A stretch of 64,000 nucleotides of DNA, from the NCBI RefSeq assembly GCF_050908995.1, contig NC_135121.1:13268001-13332000 (forward strand). Direction: 5' to 3'. The first letter of the stretch is position 1; the number at the start of each line of letters is the position of its first letter. Under the pieces are notes generated by a model. The model was not told where the DNA came from, searched no databases, and worked only from the letters and a program-made list of their open reading frames with translations. The position numbers and the translations under genes were made by a program. Below, piece after piece: positions 10,050 through 20,485 of the stretch. The stretch comes from Andrena cerasifolii. Taxonomy: Eukaryota; Arthropoda; Insecta; Hymenoptera; Andrenidae.

Positions 10050-13000
10050 TCCTCTCCTTAAAAAAAGCATTACAGTCCAGCGTTTTTCAGCGATGCTGCA
10101 ACTGCAGCTCGGATAACTCCCTTTTCCTCCTATTTTCTTTTGCGTATTTCAGAGAGACCCATCGATCGGATTAAACTGACATCCCGTCCCCGCCGCCGCT
10201 TGCATATTCTTGTTTACGTTTCATACGCGGCATCCTTCTAATCGCCGGTGTCTACGCTCCGAGAGGCTGGCCCATTTTGTTCCGTCCGGTTTCCTTTGAT
10301 CAAATAAAGGCTTGGAACTTTTAATCTCGATTCCAAACGTTCGGCACTATTTCACCAGCTGAACCGTAGAATTGGGGCAATCCTCGCGAAATCGGCTGCG
10401 CCGAATTTCCCGGAGCGAGACGGTCCCGTGTCGACGACCGAGAGCTGAGCTCGCTGCGAAACGCAACAATCTTCGCTAAATCGTAATGATCGCGCCTCGA
10501 GGACGCTTATTCTTCTTTACGGTGCCCCCTTTATACCGGGTGCAGTAATATTCCATGATTTCGCCGTGAATAAACAGCGGCCGTTAAGTTTACTCTATTC
10601 CTGGCAAAAGCTTGCAGCAGTTTTTCCCTGCACAAGAAAAGTGGCGGTACCGGGTTAATTCAATCTGAACGGTTTGTTGGACGCTGCCCGGTTAATCTTT
10701 GAAAGAGGCAGCCCCTGTAAAGTGATAATACCGCTGAAAAATAGATGCCTGCTTTTTTAAATCAAAGTTCAAAGGCGGATAATTTCTTTTAAAATCGCTT
10801 ATATTCGGTCGATATAGCTCTCGCGTGATTTAACGCCGTTCTCTTCGCGATAGAGCAGCTTCGAGGTTCCAGGTTCATGGAAATGAAAAGCGTTAAAAGT
10901 GAAAAGCTCTTGAAGCGGTGCTCTGTCGGATTTTTCGGCAGGGGAGATATGCTTTTGCAGGGAATGATTAAAACATCGTTCACGAATTGTCGTAGTCGCA
11001 GAACTGTCGCACTTTTACAGATTTAAATTCTGGAAAGCGCTCCGTGTCTTCGCGGAACGAGCCCCGACACCGTGGACAATATTATTGCCTACGCTTTCTA
11101 CATGTCGCTCGGAGCAAAGCCGCTGGCAGTGATCTCGGTGCTGCTGCAAGTATCGCCAGTGCCACTTAATCTCCTTAATTGCGCGGACAATTCTGTCGCC
11201 ACGTTTCTGTGAGCATCTTCAAAGTTAAGTCGGAAATTAAAGTCGCGAAACGTTGAACCCTGCTTCGCAGCCACGCTTGTGAGCTAGATAACGGGGCAAA
11301 CGCTAGTCGAGACACACGGGGATCATTAACGTCGTCGCAGCCTGCACGTATTGCGCTTGTTCATAATAGCTCTAAGCTGATAGCGAAACGCAGCGTCGAT
11401 TAATATTTACGAGCGGCACGGACCATAAGCGCACAAGTATCCGCCAAGATCTCGCGCGCTGCGTTCGCGATCCTTGCGGATTTCGTGTGAACGCAGCCGC
11501 AATGCTGAACACCTGTTGGTGCCGCGGGTTCCAGACGCGAGGAATATCAATTAGCGTAGCAAGGACGATCGCGACTTATGAATATTTCAGTGGAGATACT
11601 CGCAGATCTGCGGCGAGGGAGTCTCCATGTGTAAAGCCACATGTTCCAGCGCATCTACAAACAGATCAGCATGATCTAGGTCTGAGGAGCAGGTTCCATT
11701 TCACGCCCACCGCGGTAACTACGGGACCTATCGAATATCTGTTAGTCCAACGTCGACATCAATCGTAGAACGAAAGGGTGGCGTCCTTGGAGGAAGGAAA
11801 GGAGCAGTTCAGGATTAAAATGGTGCAGGAGGAAAGAGAAGTCAGCCTCGTTTACACGTTCGCGTCAAGAGCCTGACGCTCCCGAACGACCAGGCAAAGG
11901 CTTCCGCCGGGAAACGTTCGTTCCTGCCGCGTTCCGGTACAACGGAAGGCAGAAAGCCGCATTTCGCGAGAGCTTCCCCATTCTAGACGGCAGACGGCGG
12001 ACTTTTTTTTCGCTACTCCTGGCCCAAAAGGAAGAGGAACGCTTGCTACCGAAAAATAAGAGCACCGTACTCCGGAGACTCGTGCATCTGTTTCCCACTT
12101 TGCATAATACTCCCCAGGGGGCTAAGAACGGTTTTACTTCTTACACGCCCGCCTGTCCGTCTTTATTTCCCTGCTCTCCGTAAACCCACTCGTTCCCCCG
12201 CACGGTCAGCTGTCTCGTTGATCCTCCGTAAGCGATTTCCACGGCAGGGATGGGGATTGCGATCGACCTCACTGTCGTCAGACGTTTCGCAGTTTAACAG
12301 CGGATGTAATTTAACATTCTTACTCCGTATGACGCTGGATCGCAACAGAAATTCTAACGTTTCCGCGCGACATTAATCTACTTTCAACAGACCCCAACGG
12401 CGGGTCCGACAAATGCGGATTTATACCACTGGAAATAGACTTGGTCGACTTTATTGCGCGCGCTACTTTTTGCTCTGCTCTCCAGCCGCGGAGTATCTTC
12501 CAACCGGCACGATCGTTCGATCTTTTTCATACACACTTATCATTCGCACCTGGCGCGCGGCAAGTTGCTTCAGTATACCTCTCTCTTGCTGCGAATCAGC
12601 TTCGGGCCGTTGCGGAAGTTGCTGGAAGTTCCGAGAGGCGAATCTATTCGAGGAAAGAGACTTTGTCGGGCCAGGGCGGAGCTTTTATCCGCCTAAACTC
12701 TGCGAAGCACGCGGAAAAAGGGGAAGCCGTAACTGGGCGATCCGACGACTCGTCCCGGGGCAAGCCGCGCGCCACAGAGAAATCCCGTAAAGAGCAGAGA
12801 GACTCTTACAAGCGGGGCGTCCGCGTTTCGCCGCGAAATTCCCCTCGGAGAGGCAGTGAAATTTTAACGACGGCGAATCGCGGCGGTTAGCGACGCGAAA
12901 CTCTATCGTTAACGAACTTTCAAGCGGGGTGGCAGCACGTAACGGCACCGGCCTCGATATTGGCAGTGCTGCGAATAGCATTAGCGGCGAGCTGTCGGCG

Positions 13001-13600
13001 TTCCCGCGTTGCGCACGGTCTTACGGCCGGATGGCCACACCAATTTCTGCCCCTGTCGCCGCTCGGACCGGCCCTGTGCGCCCCGCCGCGTAGTTGCGCT
13101 CCCGTCTGAATTATGAACACGCATTAAGTATGCATAGACATAATGAAAAGTGGCCGTGGCCGGTCACCGTGCGTCGATCAAACTTTCTCGCGCAGCACGC
13201 CTCGCCGCGCTGATCGATCCCTCTGTCCACAGCCGCGCAGGGTAAATTTGTTTGCCTCCACTTTCGGGACATTTATTTATAGCTGAGCTCCGACGTCGCT
13301 GATAAACATCAATCCGCGTCCATCCACCGAATATGGCTTGTCGATCGGGCAAGGTCGCAGGATTCCACGCGTGATGGACAACGATACCATGTCAAAGGTT
13401 TAATTTCGCCCAAAATCCAGTCGTAGCTGGGGGTGATCGTCGCGTAAATACACATCGAGCACTGGAGCGCGTGCTGGAAAATTATGTCGTATGTGCGATC
13501 ACCGGTAATGCCCCGGCTACGGTGTCGATGACCGGTGCTGTGTATCGAACGAGAATGGAATGACTGGGGCTGATGCGAATTCGAGTGCTGCGAGGGTACC
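10050..13600. other. Single-copy non-coding DNA
   Basis: This CpG-rich stretch has no recognisable gene or repeat. Overlapping frames at 12413-12981, up to about 149 codons, run on both strands and have no domain. Such overlap argues for a stop-poor background, not for genes. Confidence 0.45.
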
Positions 13601-13604
13601 TTAA
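13601..13604. repeat. Left TTAA target site
   Basis: TTAA borders the left terminal repeat and is repeated at 14277-14280. TTAA duplication is the piggyBac hallmark. Confidence 0.7.
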
Positions 13605-14276
13605 GGGGACAAGGCAGTCAGATCGCTCGAAAATCAAGTATTTTTTTGCGAATTAATTACAAGGAGATGAATGCAATTTGTGACTAGTACTTTTGGGTAA
13701 TGATTGTTAATACTATAAACAGTAAACAAAAAATTATTTGAATTATATATACGTATGTAAGACAGCGCTACAGTTGCCTGATATATAGGTGTTTTTTTTC
13801 TGGAGCTACTGTAATTTTGCAGTGATTCTGGCCGTAAGAAATTGAATTGTGAAATATCCTGTGAAAATGATGCTTTGTCTTGATCCCCATTCTGCCCTGA
13901 ACCTATTTAAAGAAAAAAAAATCAAAATTATAAAAATGGCGGCTGCAAAACGGCAAATTTTAAAGAAACTTGATTTTTCGCCAGGGAAAAGAGCCATTTT
14001 ATTTTTTTTTTGTCAAAACAGACGTTCTCACAGACTTACGCTTAGGTTCTGGTCATAACTAGACATGTTTCACATATGCTGATTTTTTTTCAAATCGACT
14101 TGTACCTCCGTTTTTTCGCAATCAGTGGAAAACGAAGAGGAAATATGATTCCGAGAAAAACGCGTTTAAAATCCTTAATTTTGCGAATTTTATCATAAAC
14201 CAAACGGCACTTTACTCGGGAAGGGTGGTACATTCGAAAAATATAAAAAAATCGAGCTTCTGACTGCCTAGTCCTC
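13605..14276. mobile_element. piggyBac-like non-autonomous element (672 bp)
   Basis: The left terminus GGGGACAAGGCAGTCAGA and the reverse complement of the right terminus, GAGGACTAGGCAGTCAGA, match at 16 of 18 positions. They sit immediately inside TTAA on both sides. Duplication of TTAA is the defining property of piggyBac transposition. The interior is AT-rich with several long A and T runs. A 69-codon frame at 13849-14058 is Lys-rich and resembles no transposase, so the copy is non-autonomous. The terminal bases differ from the classical piggyBac ends, so a lepidopteran-style piggyBac is not implied. A chance TTAA at both ends of another element type is the alternative. Confidence 0.65.
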
Positions 14277-14280
14277 TTAA
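14277..14280. repeat. Right TTAA target site
   Basis: This is the partner of 13601-13604. Confidence 0.7.
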
Positions 14281-15604
14281 GCGACGACCAATTGAAAGCA
14301 CCCACCCCTGGCTGCCCCGATCCCGTCGCCACCTTCGTGGAATATTCAAAAGCAATCCGGTGCAGGAATCGGCACGTGGCCAGTAACGATTAGAATGACC
14401 CAAAGACCGTGTGATTCTTGCAGAAAGTTAGCCGACCGGTTAGTAATTACGGCCTTTGGACGACAACGGTGACGGTACGCGCAGCGACACCACGCAGCAA
14501 TCCATATTACATAGCAACGACCTAATTGCATCGAGGCGAAGTTAAGCACCGGTACTCGCGGCTACGTGATTCATAGGATATCCACCGGCTATATTCCGAG
14601 TTGGCGAATATTCCCGAGCGCAGAAGCAAGGGAGGAGATAGGCAGAGAGAGGGAGCTACACTGATGAAACACTCGATTCTCCTCCTTAAACGCGTGCCCG
14701 TATTTGATATTCGAACAATAACCTCGCGATTTAAACGCGCGAGGGGAATCCGTTTTTCCAGCGATGGACTCGCTGCCACCTGTACCGTCCGCGACCCCTG
14801 CGCCGCGATGCACACGTACGTGTGTGTGCAGGAAAAAGGATCGCTCCACCCCCGGCAAGCGAGTGGAAAGTATAGAAATGCTCCCGCCATCTGCCAGATT
14901 TCTCTGCCCGTGGAACTCCGAAACGGAGGCCACGCTCCTCTGAAAATTTCGCCCTCGTAATTTATGCCACACCGACTTGTCCCTCTTCTACTATTTTTTT
15001 CTCATCCTCCCTCTCTTTCGCAATTACCAGACCCTCCTGGAAAATCCCAGTTGTTTATATCGATTGGGAAACTACGGAGAGATTAAGTTCCCACGGGCTC
15101 TCTCTCTCTCTCTCTGTTTCTCTCGATCCCGGTGATATCCTTGCCGGGTAGAAGCTGTAGCGCGAAATAAGAGCGCATATACCTACGTCAGTTTGAAATC
15201 CCATCTCGGAGAATAAATAATAAACGATCGATGAAGGTCTGAAGCGAGACGGGGCAGCGTATCAGTTTGCAATTCCACGTTTGCATTAGCGAGATGCGGA
15301 GAAGCGCCCCATCGCGCGCGGAAAATCCCGCCGAAGGAAAACGTCTTTGAGATCTCCATTATTATAGTGGGAACGAAAGCAATTGGTCGCACTTCTGCGC
15401 CTTCCCTGCTTCATTCCCCCGTTCCACAGGCGAGGGATGGAGCGGTAGGGCCCCGAGTAATATGCCAACCGTTAAGTGTGAAAGCTAGGGGAGCGTTGCC
15501 ACGCGTTACGCGATGATGGAGAAAAGTAAAGTTCTAAGGCGACGGGGTCGAAGATGCGGAATCGCGACGGGAGGCGAAAAGACATCGAAAACGGAGCGTA
15601 CATT
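14281..15604. other. Non-coding DNA with a CT microsatellite
   Basis: I see no gene or element here. A pyrimidine-rich belt at about 14970-15125 contains the (CT)9 run at 15098-15115. Overlapping frames at 14522-14972 on both strands are not recognisable. Confidence 0.45.
15098..15115. repeat. (CT)9 microsatellite
   Basis: Nine uninterrupted CT units are followed by a degenerate pyrimidine run. As GAGA on the other strand it could bind a GAGA-type factor, but nothing else supports that. Confidence 0.9.
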
Positions 15605-15609
15605 CGCCG
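15605..15609. repeat. Left 5-bp target-site duplication (cgccg)
   Basis: cgccg is repeated exactly at 17008-17012. It fits the GC-rich five-base target reported for Transib. Confidence 0.85.
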
Positions 15610-17007
15610 CACAGTGGGGTCGGAGACCCTAAAGGTTGGCGAAAAATCGAAATACAAAAGAATGTTTACATATCTGATTTTTTGTCCCTGGTATAGTTGA
15701 AATATGTCCGCACAATAAAACGTATATCCACAGCCTGTTACAACTCTTCCTTCCTTACCCGAATCGGTCAAAGCTGTAGGAACTCCATACGTGTTTATTC
15801 AAAGCGATTTATCAAACGATTTTGTATAGTTTATTTTGTGTTTTCTGTGTTATAAACTTCTGTTTCGCGAGTGCTAAAACTGCTAAATAGCGCATTATAC
15901 GCGGCTGTTGACAGTTGGTGCCGCGCGGAATTTATATATATCGCCATATCCTCTACAATTATTTATGAATCAGTGTGAAAATCTTCTTTGTATATTAAGG
16001 AAAAATTTTGTCGCTGCAAGTTATATGTACCTCAAAATTGCCTCGATACTTTTTAACGGTGAACGTTTAAAAACATGGGTTATGAAATAAACCGATTTAT
16101 ACCGTGTTTCAACTCATTTTAATCTGGAAAATCTCAGCAGTATGTTACTAAAAATTCACAAAATTTAGAAAAAAAACCCGACTGCTTAAAAAGGGAACTA
16201 AAATGACAAAAACAAGACTTAATTCATTTATACGTGGTATATTATTTTTCATGAATGATTTGATTTAATTACATTCGAACATTACATTACATTCAATATT
16301 GTGTATCGCTGTTCGCCCTAATTAGATTCGATGGGCTATTAATAACGCTAACAGTATTCCCCACACGGACAAAGAGAGAAACATTTACAAAATACGCTGA
16401 AGTTGAAATGTCAATATATAAGCATGAATTTGCATTGATGTGTTATCCACCTCTTTTTGTCATCATATTATTATCCTATTTATGATAAATAATATACGAT
16501 GTATAAATAAATTAAGTCTTGTTTTCGTCATTTTAGTTCCCCTTTTAAGCAGTCGGGTTTTTTAATTTTTTTTTATTTTTTACTTTTTAGTTATATATAG
16601 CAATATTGTATGGCAAGGGCAGCAGCCTGTTTAGTTCAGGGAAACATTGTAGTGGGGGATGTTAAAAACTCTCCTCGGATCCAGATCACTACTTGCAAGT
16701 CCTTCCAATTTTTTTATTTCTATCTCACAATTTTTAAAATTACATATCGTAGGACATTTCTAAAGACACCTCATTTGTCCAAATCGGTGTATCCGTACAG
16801 GCTCTAGAGCGTAACATCTGGGCATACAAACATAGCCTGATACACACAATACTATCCTTTACGTGCCGCAGTCGGGTAAAAACATTAGGTTTTACATTTT
16901 ATTAATACATAATCCACCGCAAGCAAGCCTTAAGTTATTTAATTAACACAAGTTTTCATGACGCCTAGGAATTGATGCCAACTTCTAGGGTCTTTCACCC
17001 CACTGTG
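15610..17007. mobile_element. Non-autonomous Transib-like DNA transposon 2 (1398 bp, with a nested MITE)
   Basis: The left end begins CACAGTGGGGT, followed by GAGACCCTAAAGGTTGG. The reverse complement of the right end begins CACAGTGGGGT and continues AAAGACCCTAGAAGTTGG, giving inverted repeats of about 30 bp. Exact cgccg duplications flank the element. Both ends carry the CACAGTG heptamer. At the left end a CGAAAAATC block, A-rich like a recombination-signal nonamer, starts exactly 23 bp after it. The right end has no A-rich block at that distance. The interior is AT-rich, without a transposase-sized frame. A 393-bp MITE (16171-16563) has jumped in, so the original copy was about 1.0 kb. The ends share only the first nine bases with element 1, so these are two subfamilies. 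Confidence 0.8.
16171..16563. mobile_element. MITE with 63-bp inverted repeats, nested in Transib-like element 2
   Basis: The left arm 16171-16233 and right arm 16501-16563 are inverted copies differing at three of 63 positions. Termini read AAAAAACCCGACTGCTTAAA. The roughly 95 percent match suggests a young insertion compared with its host. The middle (16234-16500) is AT-rich and non-coding. The terminal A run merges with flanking A/T bases, so the exact border and any duplication cannot be fixed. TA dinucleotides near both ends (16166-16167 and 16563-16564) would suit a Tc1/mariner-type origin. Confidence 0.8.
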
Positions 17008-17012
17008 CGCCG
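17008..17012. repeat. Right 5-bp target-site duplication (cgccg)
   Basis: This is the exact partner of 15605-15609. Confidence 0.85.
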
Positions 17013-20000
17013 GCTGGTGTATCCCGCGTGCCGGATTTGGGCTTGAACGGCACAATAATGCATCGCGTAGATACAGAGACAAAAGTCGCTTGGCACCCCG
17101 ACCGCGCACCGTAAAGCTCTTTGAGCCGACGTCTTCCACTCATTGTCGGAGGTGAAATCTAGGACGCGCGAGGGAAGACCGAGGAGCGGGAGAGCCGGTC
17201 CAGGCTAGAAAACGAACAGAAAAAGGAGGTATGAAACCTCTGGCAGAGAAAGAGGCCGCGTGATACAGCGTATAAAAAAGCACGCAAGGAATGAACTCGC
17301 GAGAGGGGGAAGAGCGGTGCGCGCGAAGTAAAAGTGAGGAGGGAAAAAGAATGCAAAACGAGCTTGAAAGATTTCGCATTGGATTCACCCCCCCGTTCTT
17401 CAACCTGTCCTCTCTATCCGTCTGTCTACCTCTTCCATTTTCCACCTTCGCCGTGTCGTAAGAACCCGTGTTCCCCAGGAACCGTGTGTAACGTATCGTT
17501 TACGAAGAGAAGAAACGGAAACTGCCAACGGCCAACTCTGGCGTTCATCCTGGAAGCTCGAGGCAAGTCTCCTCGAAGGAGGAACGCTAACTATTTCCAT
17601 CCCTTTCGTACTAATTTCGCACGCAACAACGTCGAGGAAATTAACGCGATTCCCAGTTTAATCGAGCGATCCCGCGCGGACGAGCATTGCCTCGTTCGAA
17701 CGGGATGGGAGAAGCCGAACGAATCGACGGAAACGAGGCGGTTTCCGTGTGTAAACCGCGGCAATTAAAACCAAGGAAGAAGAACAGGCGTTTAAGCTGG
17801 TCGCGGCAGGTTAGGGATGGACTGGAATTGCCCGGAGCTATGATAATTCAGAATTGTTTCAAGAAGATGTTGAAATTCAGATTAAACATCCTGACTTCTG
17901 AAGTTTCCTGGCTCCGGGCTGTAACGCTGCCGCAATCAGGGCAGCGTTTACCCCTCTTAATTCTCCCGCTCGTTCACGCGGACATCTTACACCTGTGAAT
18001 ACATTTATACGAGCCCCGCCGCTGACTTTCGCCAGCGCGTGCCAGTTTGTTAGCATACCGCTAGATAACCCGGCGTTTTGGATTGCTAAAACGTGTTTGC
18101 GCTATCGATATCATCGTAAGAGCAACAATCTTGCGAACCCCGTGCACAGACTTCTCGAAAGAGCAACAGATTCCAGGCGCGCGCATCGACGAGCTCAGGA
18201 TCCGGAGTACCGTGTCCTCGTCGATTGTCAAAACACCGTCTATTCGCTAACGAACAGAATAACACGGCGGCGAGTGGCCCGTTTACGAAGTGCAAGCTCG
18301 ACAACGCCCTGCAGTAGAACGGAGCAGCTTCCAAGCTCGCGTCCTGGACATTCGCCTAGCAGGATCGAAGGGCAGTGGAGGGACTTGTAATCTACACTTG
18401 TTGACTTTCGATAGATACATCCTTCGCGCTTTCCTGAAGGATCGATACACTCGCCAGCTTTCGTCCAGTCGCAGTCGACATAAACGAACCTTAATGCCCG
18501 GCGAATTCCGCAAGCATGGGTTTGTTTGTCGGTCAAGACCACGCCGTGCTGCGCGGCATCCATTAATCGCGTGACCATGCATTTAACGTAATTATCGCTC
18601 AGGGGCTGGGCCACCTCCGACGCATACTCTATTGCCAGTCGACGCGTCGTTAATTTGCGTTTCATGGCCGCGAAACAATAGCCCCGCATGCATCCAACTA
18701 TCTTACACGGAATGAACAATGAACTCTCGAGGATCTGACGGGAACGCGGGAGGACAGATGACACTTTGACGTTGATCACTCCCCTGCAGTTTCAACAATT
18801 CCCAAAGGGACAATGGGTTACGAGTCTCCAATATGATCGCGGATTATTCTGTAAAAAAAAAATGAGAGAAACAAAAGTCCCCGCGTTCATCGACAAATAT
18901 TATTGTTCGCGCTCGCGAAAGGGAGAATTGAAGGGCGATCCTCGCGTCAACCGATCCCCGCTGAATACCGAACCTGGAGCTGTTCACGAGGTTGCAAATA
19001 ACAGCCGTCGAGCAGAACGAATGACGCTGAAAATCTAATTACATGCGACGTAAAAGGGATTAACTTTATCGTTCGGGAACTGTTTAAAATTTCAGGGAGC
19101 CGGCGGCACAGCTGGAAACGAGTCAGTCGCGAGGTATCGATCGCTTCTTCCCGATCGGAATGCTTTATGGGACTCCCGCGACAAGTGGACCACGAAAACA
19201 ACAAAGTTACGCGGAGCGAATTAAAGCGGCCGCCGCTCGATCGCGATCGCGCCCCGCGCAGATCGTCAATTATTAGCCCTGTAATCAAGGTGAGTGCGAT
19301 TTCCAATTTTCGAGGTCCCGCGCTAGCAGCCGTGGACCAGATTCGGGGCTGTCCGCTCGATACAACGCTGGCCATTAAACCGACGACTTGAAAAACGCCC
19401 ATTACTTTGATTAACCATCATATTTCCGTGGCGTCGATTCCTGGAAAAATCCTCGCCAGGATCGCGATTGCGATTGCCCTCGTTTGTCTCTACACAAGTT
19501 CTTTCCCTGCGAGCAAACGAATATAATGGATTGGAAGCGTCCCGCTGAGCTTTCGAGATGTCGAAGAGGTTGCACTTATTAAATTAGAAAGTGCATTTAA
19601 TCGGTTCCGAGTTCCGCGGGGGCAGGATGTATATTATATAAACGTGGAGCAAGGGCGAGGCCGCAAGATTCTCTGAATGCGTAGTAAGTTTTCGAGAAGA
19701 ATATCTGAAAAACTCCTCTGTCTGAAAACTTCCCAACTTTCAAATTGCCAGCGCTTTTCCGAAGGTTGCAAAAGTTTCAGATACCTGCCCAGTTTGCCGA
19801 GCTGGCAGGGTGTTTAGCGCGATCGTTGGTGAACGCGCAGAAGGCATCAACGGCGCGATAAGGGCGCCCGTACAAGCTTTCAGCAATTAATTCGGCTTAA
19901 ATTTGATCGAACCGAGATCGTTAGGGACTGTTTACCACAGCCGACAACTAAATCGCGCCGCGCGCGGAAAATAATTTAATCAATTCTCTCGCCAGCTGCT

Positions 20001-20461
20001 CGCGCGCCCGGTTAAATGGCATCAAACGGCTGCCGTCATCGTTCATGGCAAATAACCACTGTCCTCGGCTCCAATCGGTGCCGCGCCGCGTTCGAAGCGT
20101 TCCCACATTAGTTTCGCTCCCACCAGAGTTCGCGGCGACGATTACGCTGGATCACGACGTACAGAAACAGAGAACGAAAGAAAATAAGGGTGAACGATTT
20201 ACAGATCCACAGACGATAAAATTTCCCGGGGATTCGTAGATACATGCCTGTCGCTCATACCGTGAAGCGGAAGTAAGCTGACACCGCGCAGGTATTAATC
20301 ACTCGCGTGACATCACTCCCGTGGAATACCTGCGAAAGATTAATCGTCCCTCTTTTCTGTTTTATTATTCGCAGCTTCGTAATACTATCGAGTTCATTGC
20401 GATAAAACTAGCGGTTCCTGTGCCAGTGCTCCTGCGAGAGATAGAATAGAGGATGAAAAGA
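17013..20461. other. Single-copy non-coding DNA
   Basis: I see no gene or mobile element. A 179-codon frame on the minus strand (18240-18779) has no domain I know and overlaps plus-strand frames of 90-130 codons. A pyrimidine-rich belt lies at about 17385-17460. Confidence 0.45.
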
Positions 20462-20485
20462 GGGCGGAAAGGGGAGGGGGAAGGG
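20462..20485 (+). other. Possible G-quadruplex motif
   Basis: Four G runs of three or more bases (20462, 20471, 20476, 20483) are separated by loops of 6, 1 and 2 bases, which meets the common G3+N1-7 rule. It lies in a purine-rich tract (about 20440-20516). Folding and function are not shown by sequence. Confidence 0.4.

Noticed and set aside
13849..14058. 69-codon Lys-rich frame inside the TTAA element
   Set aside because: It starts at a GTG, is made largely from A-rich low-complexity DNA, and has no transposase motif.
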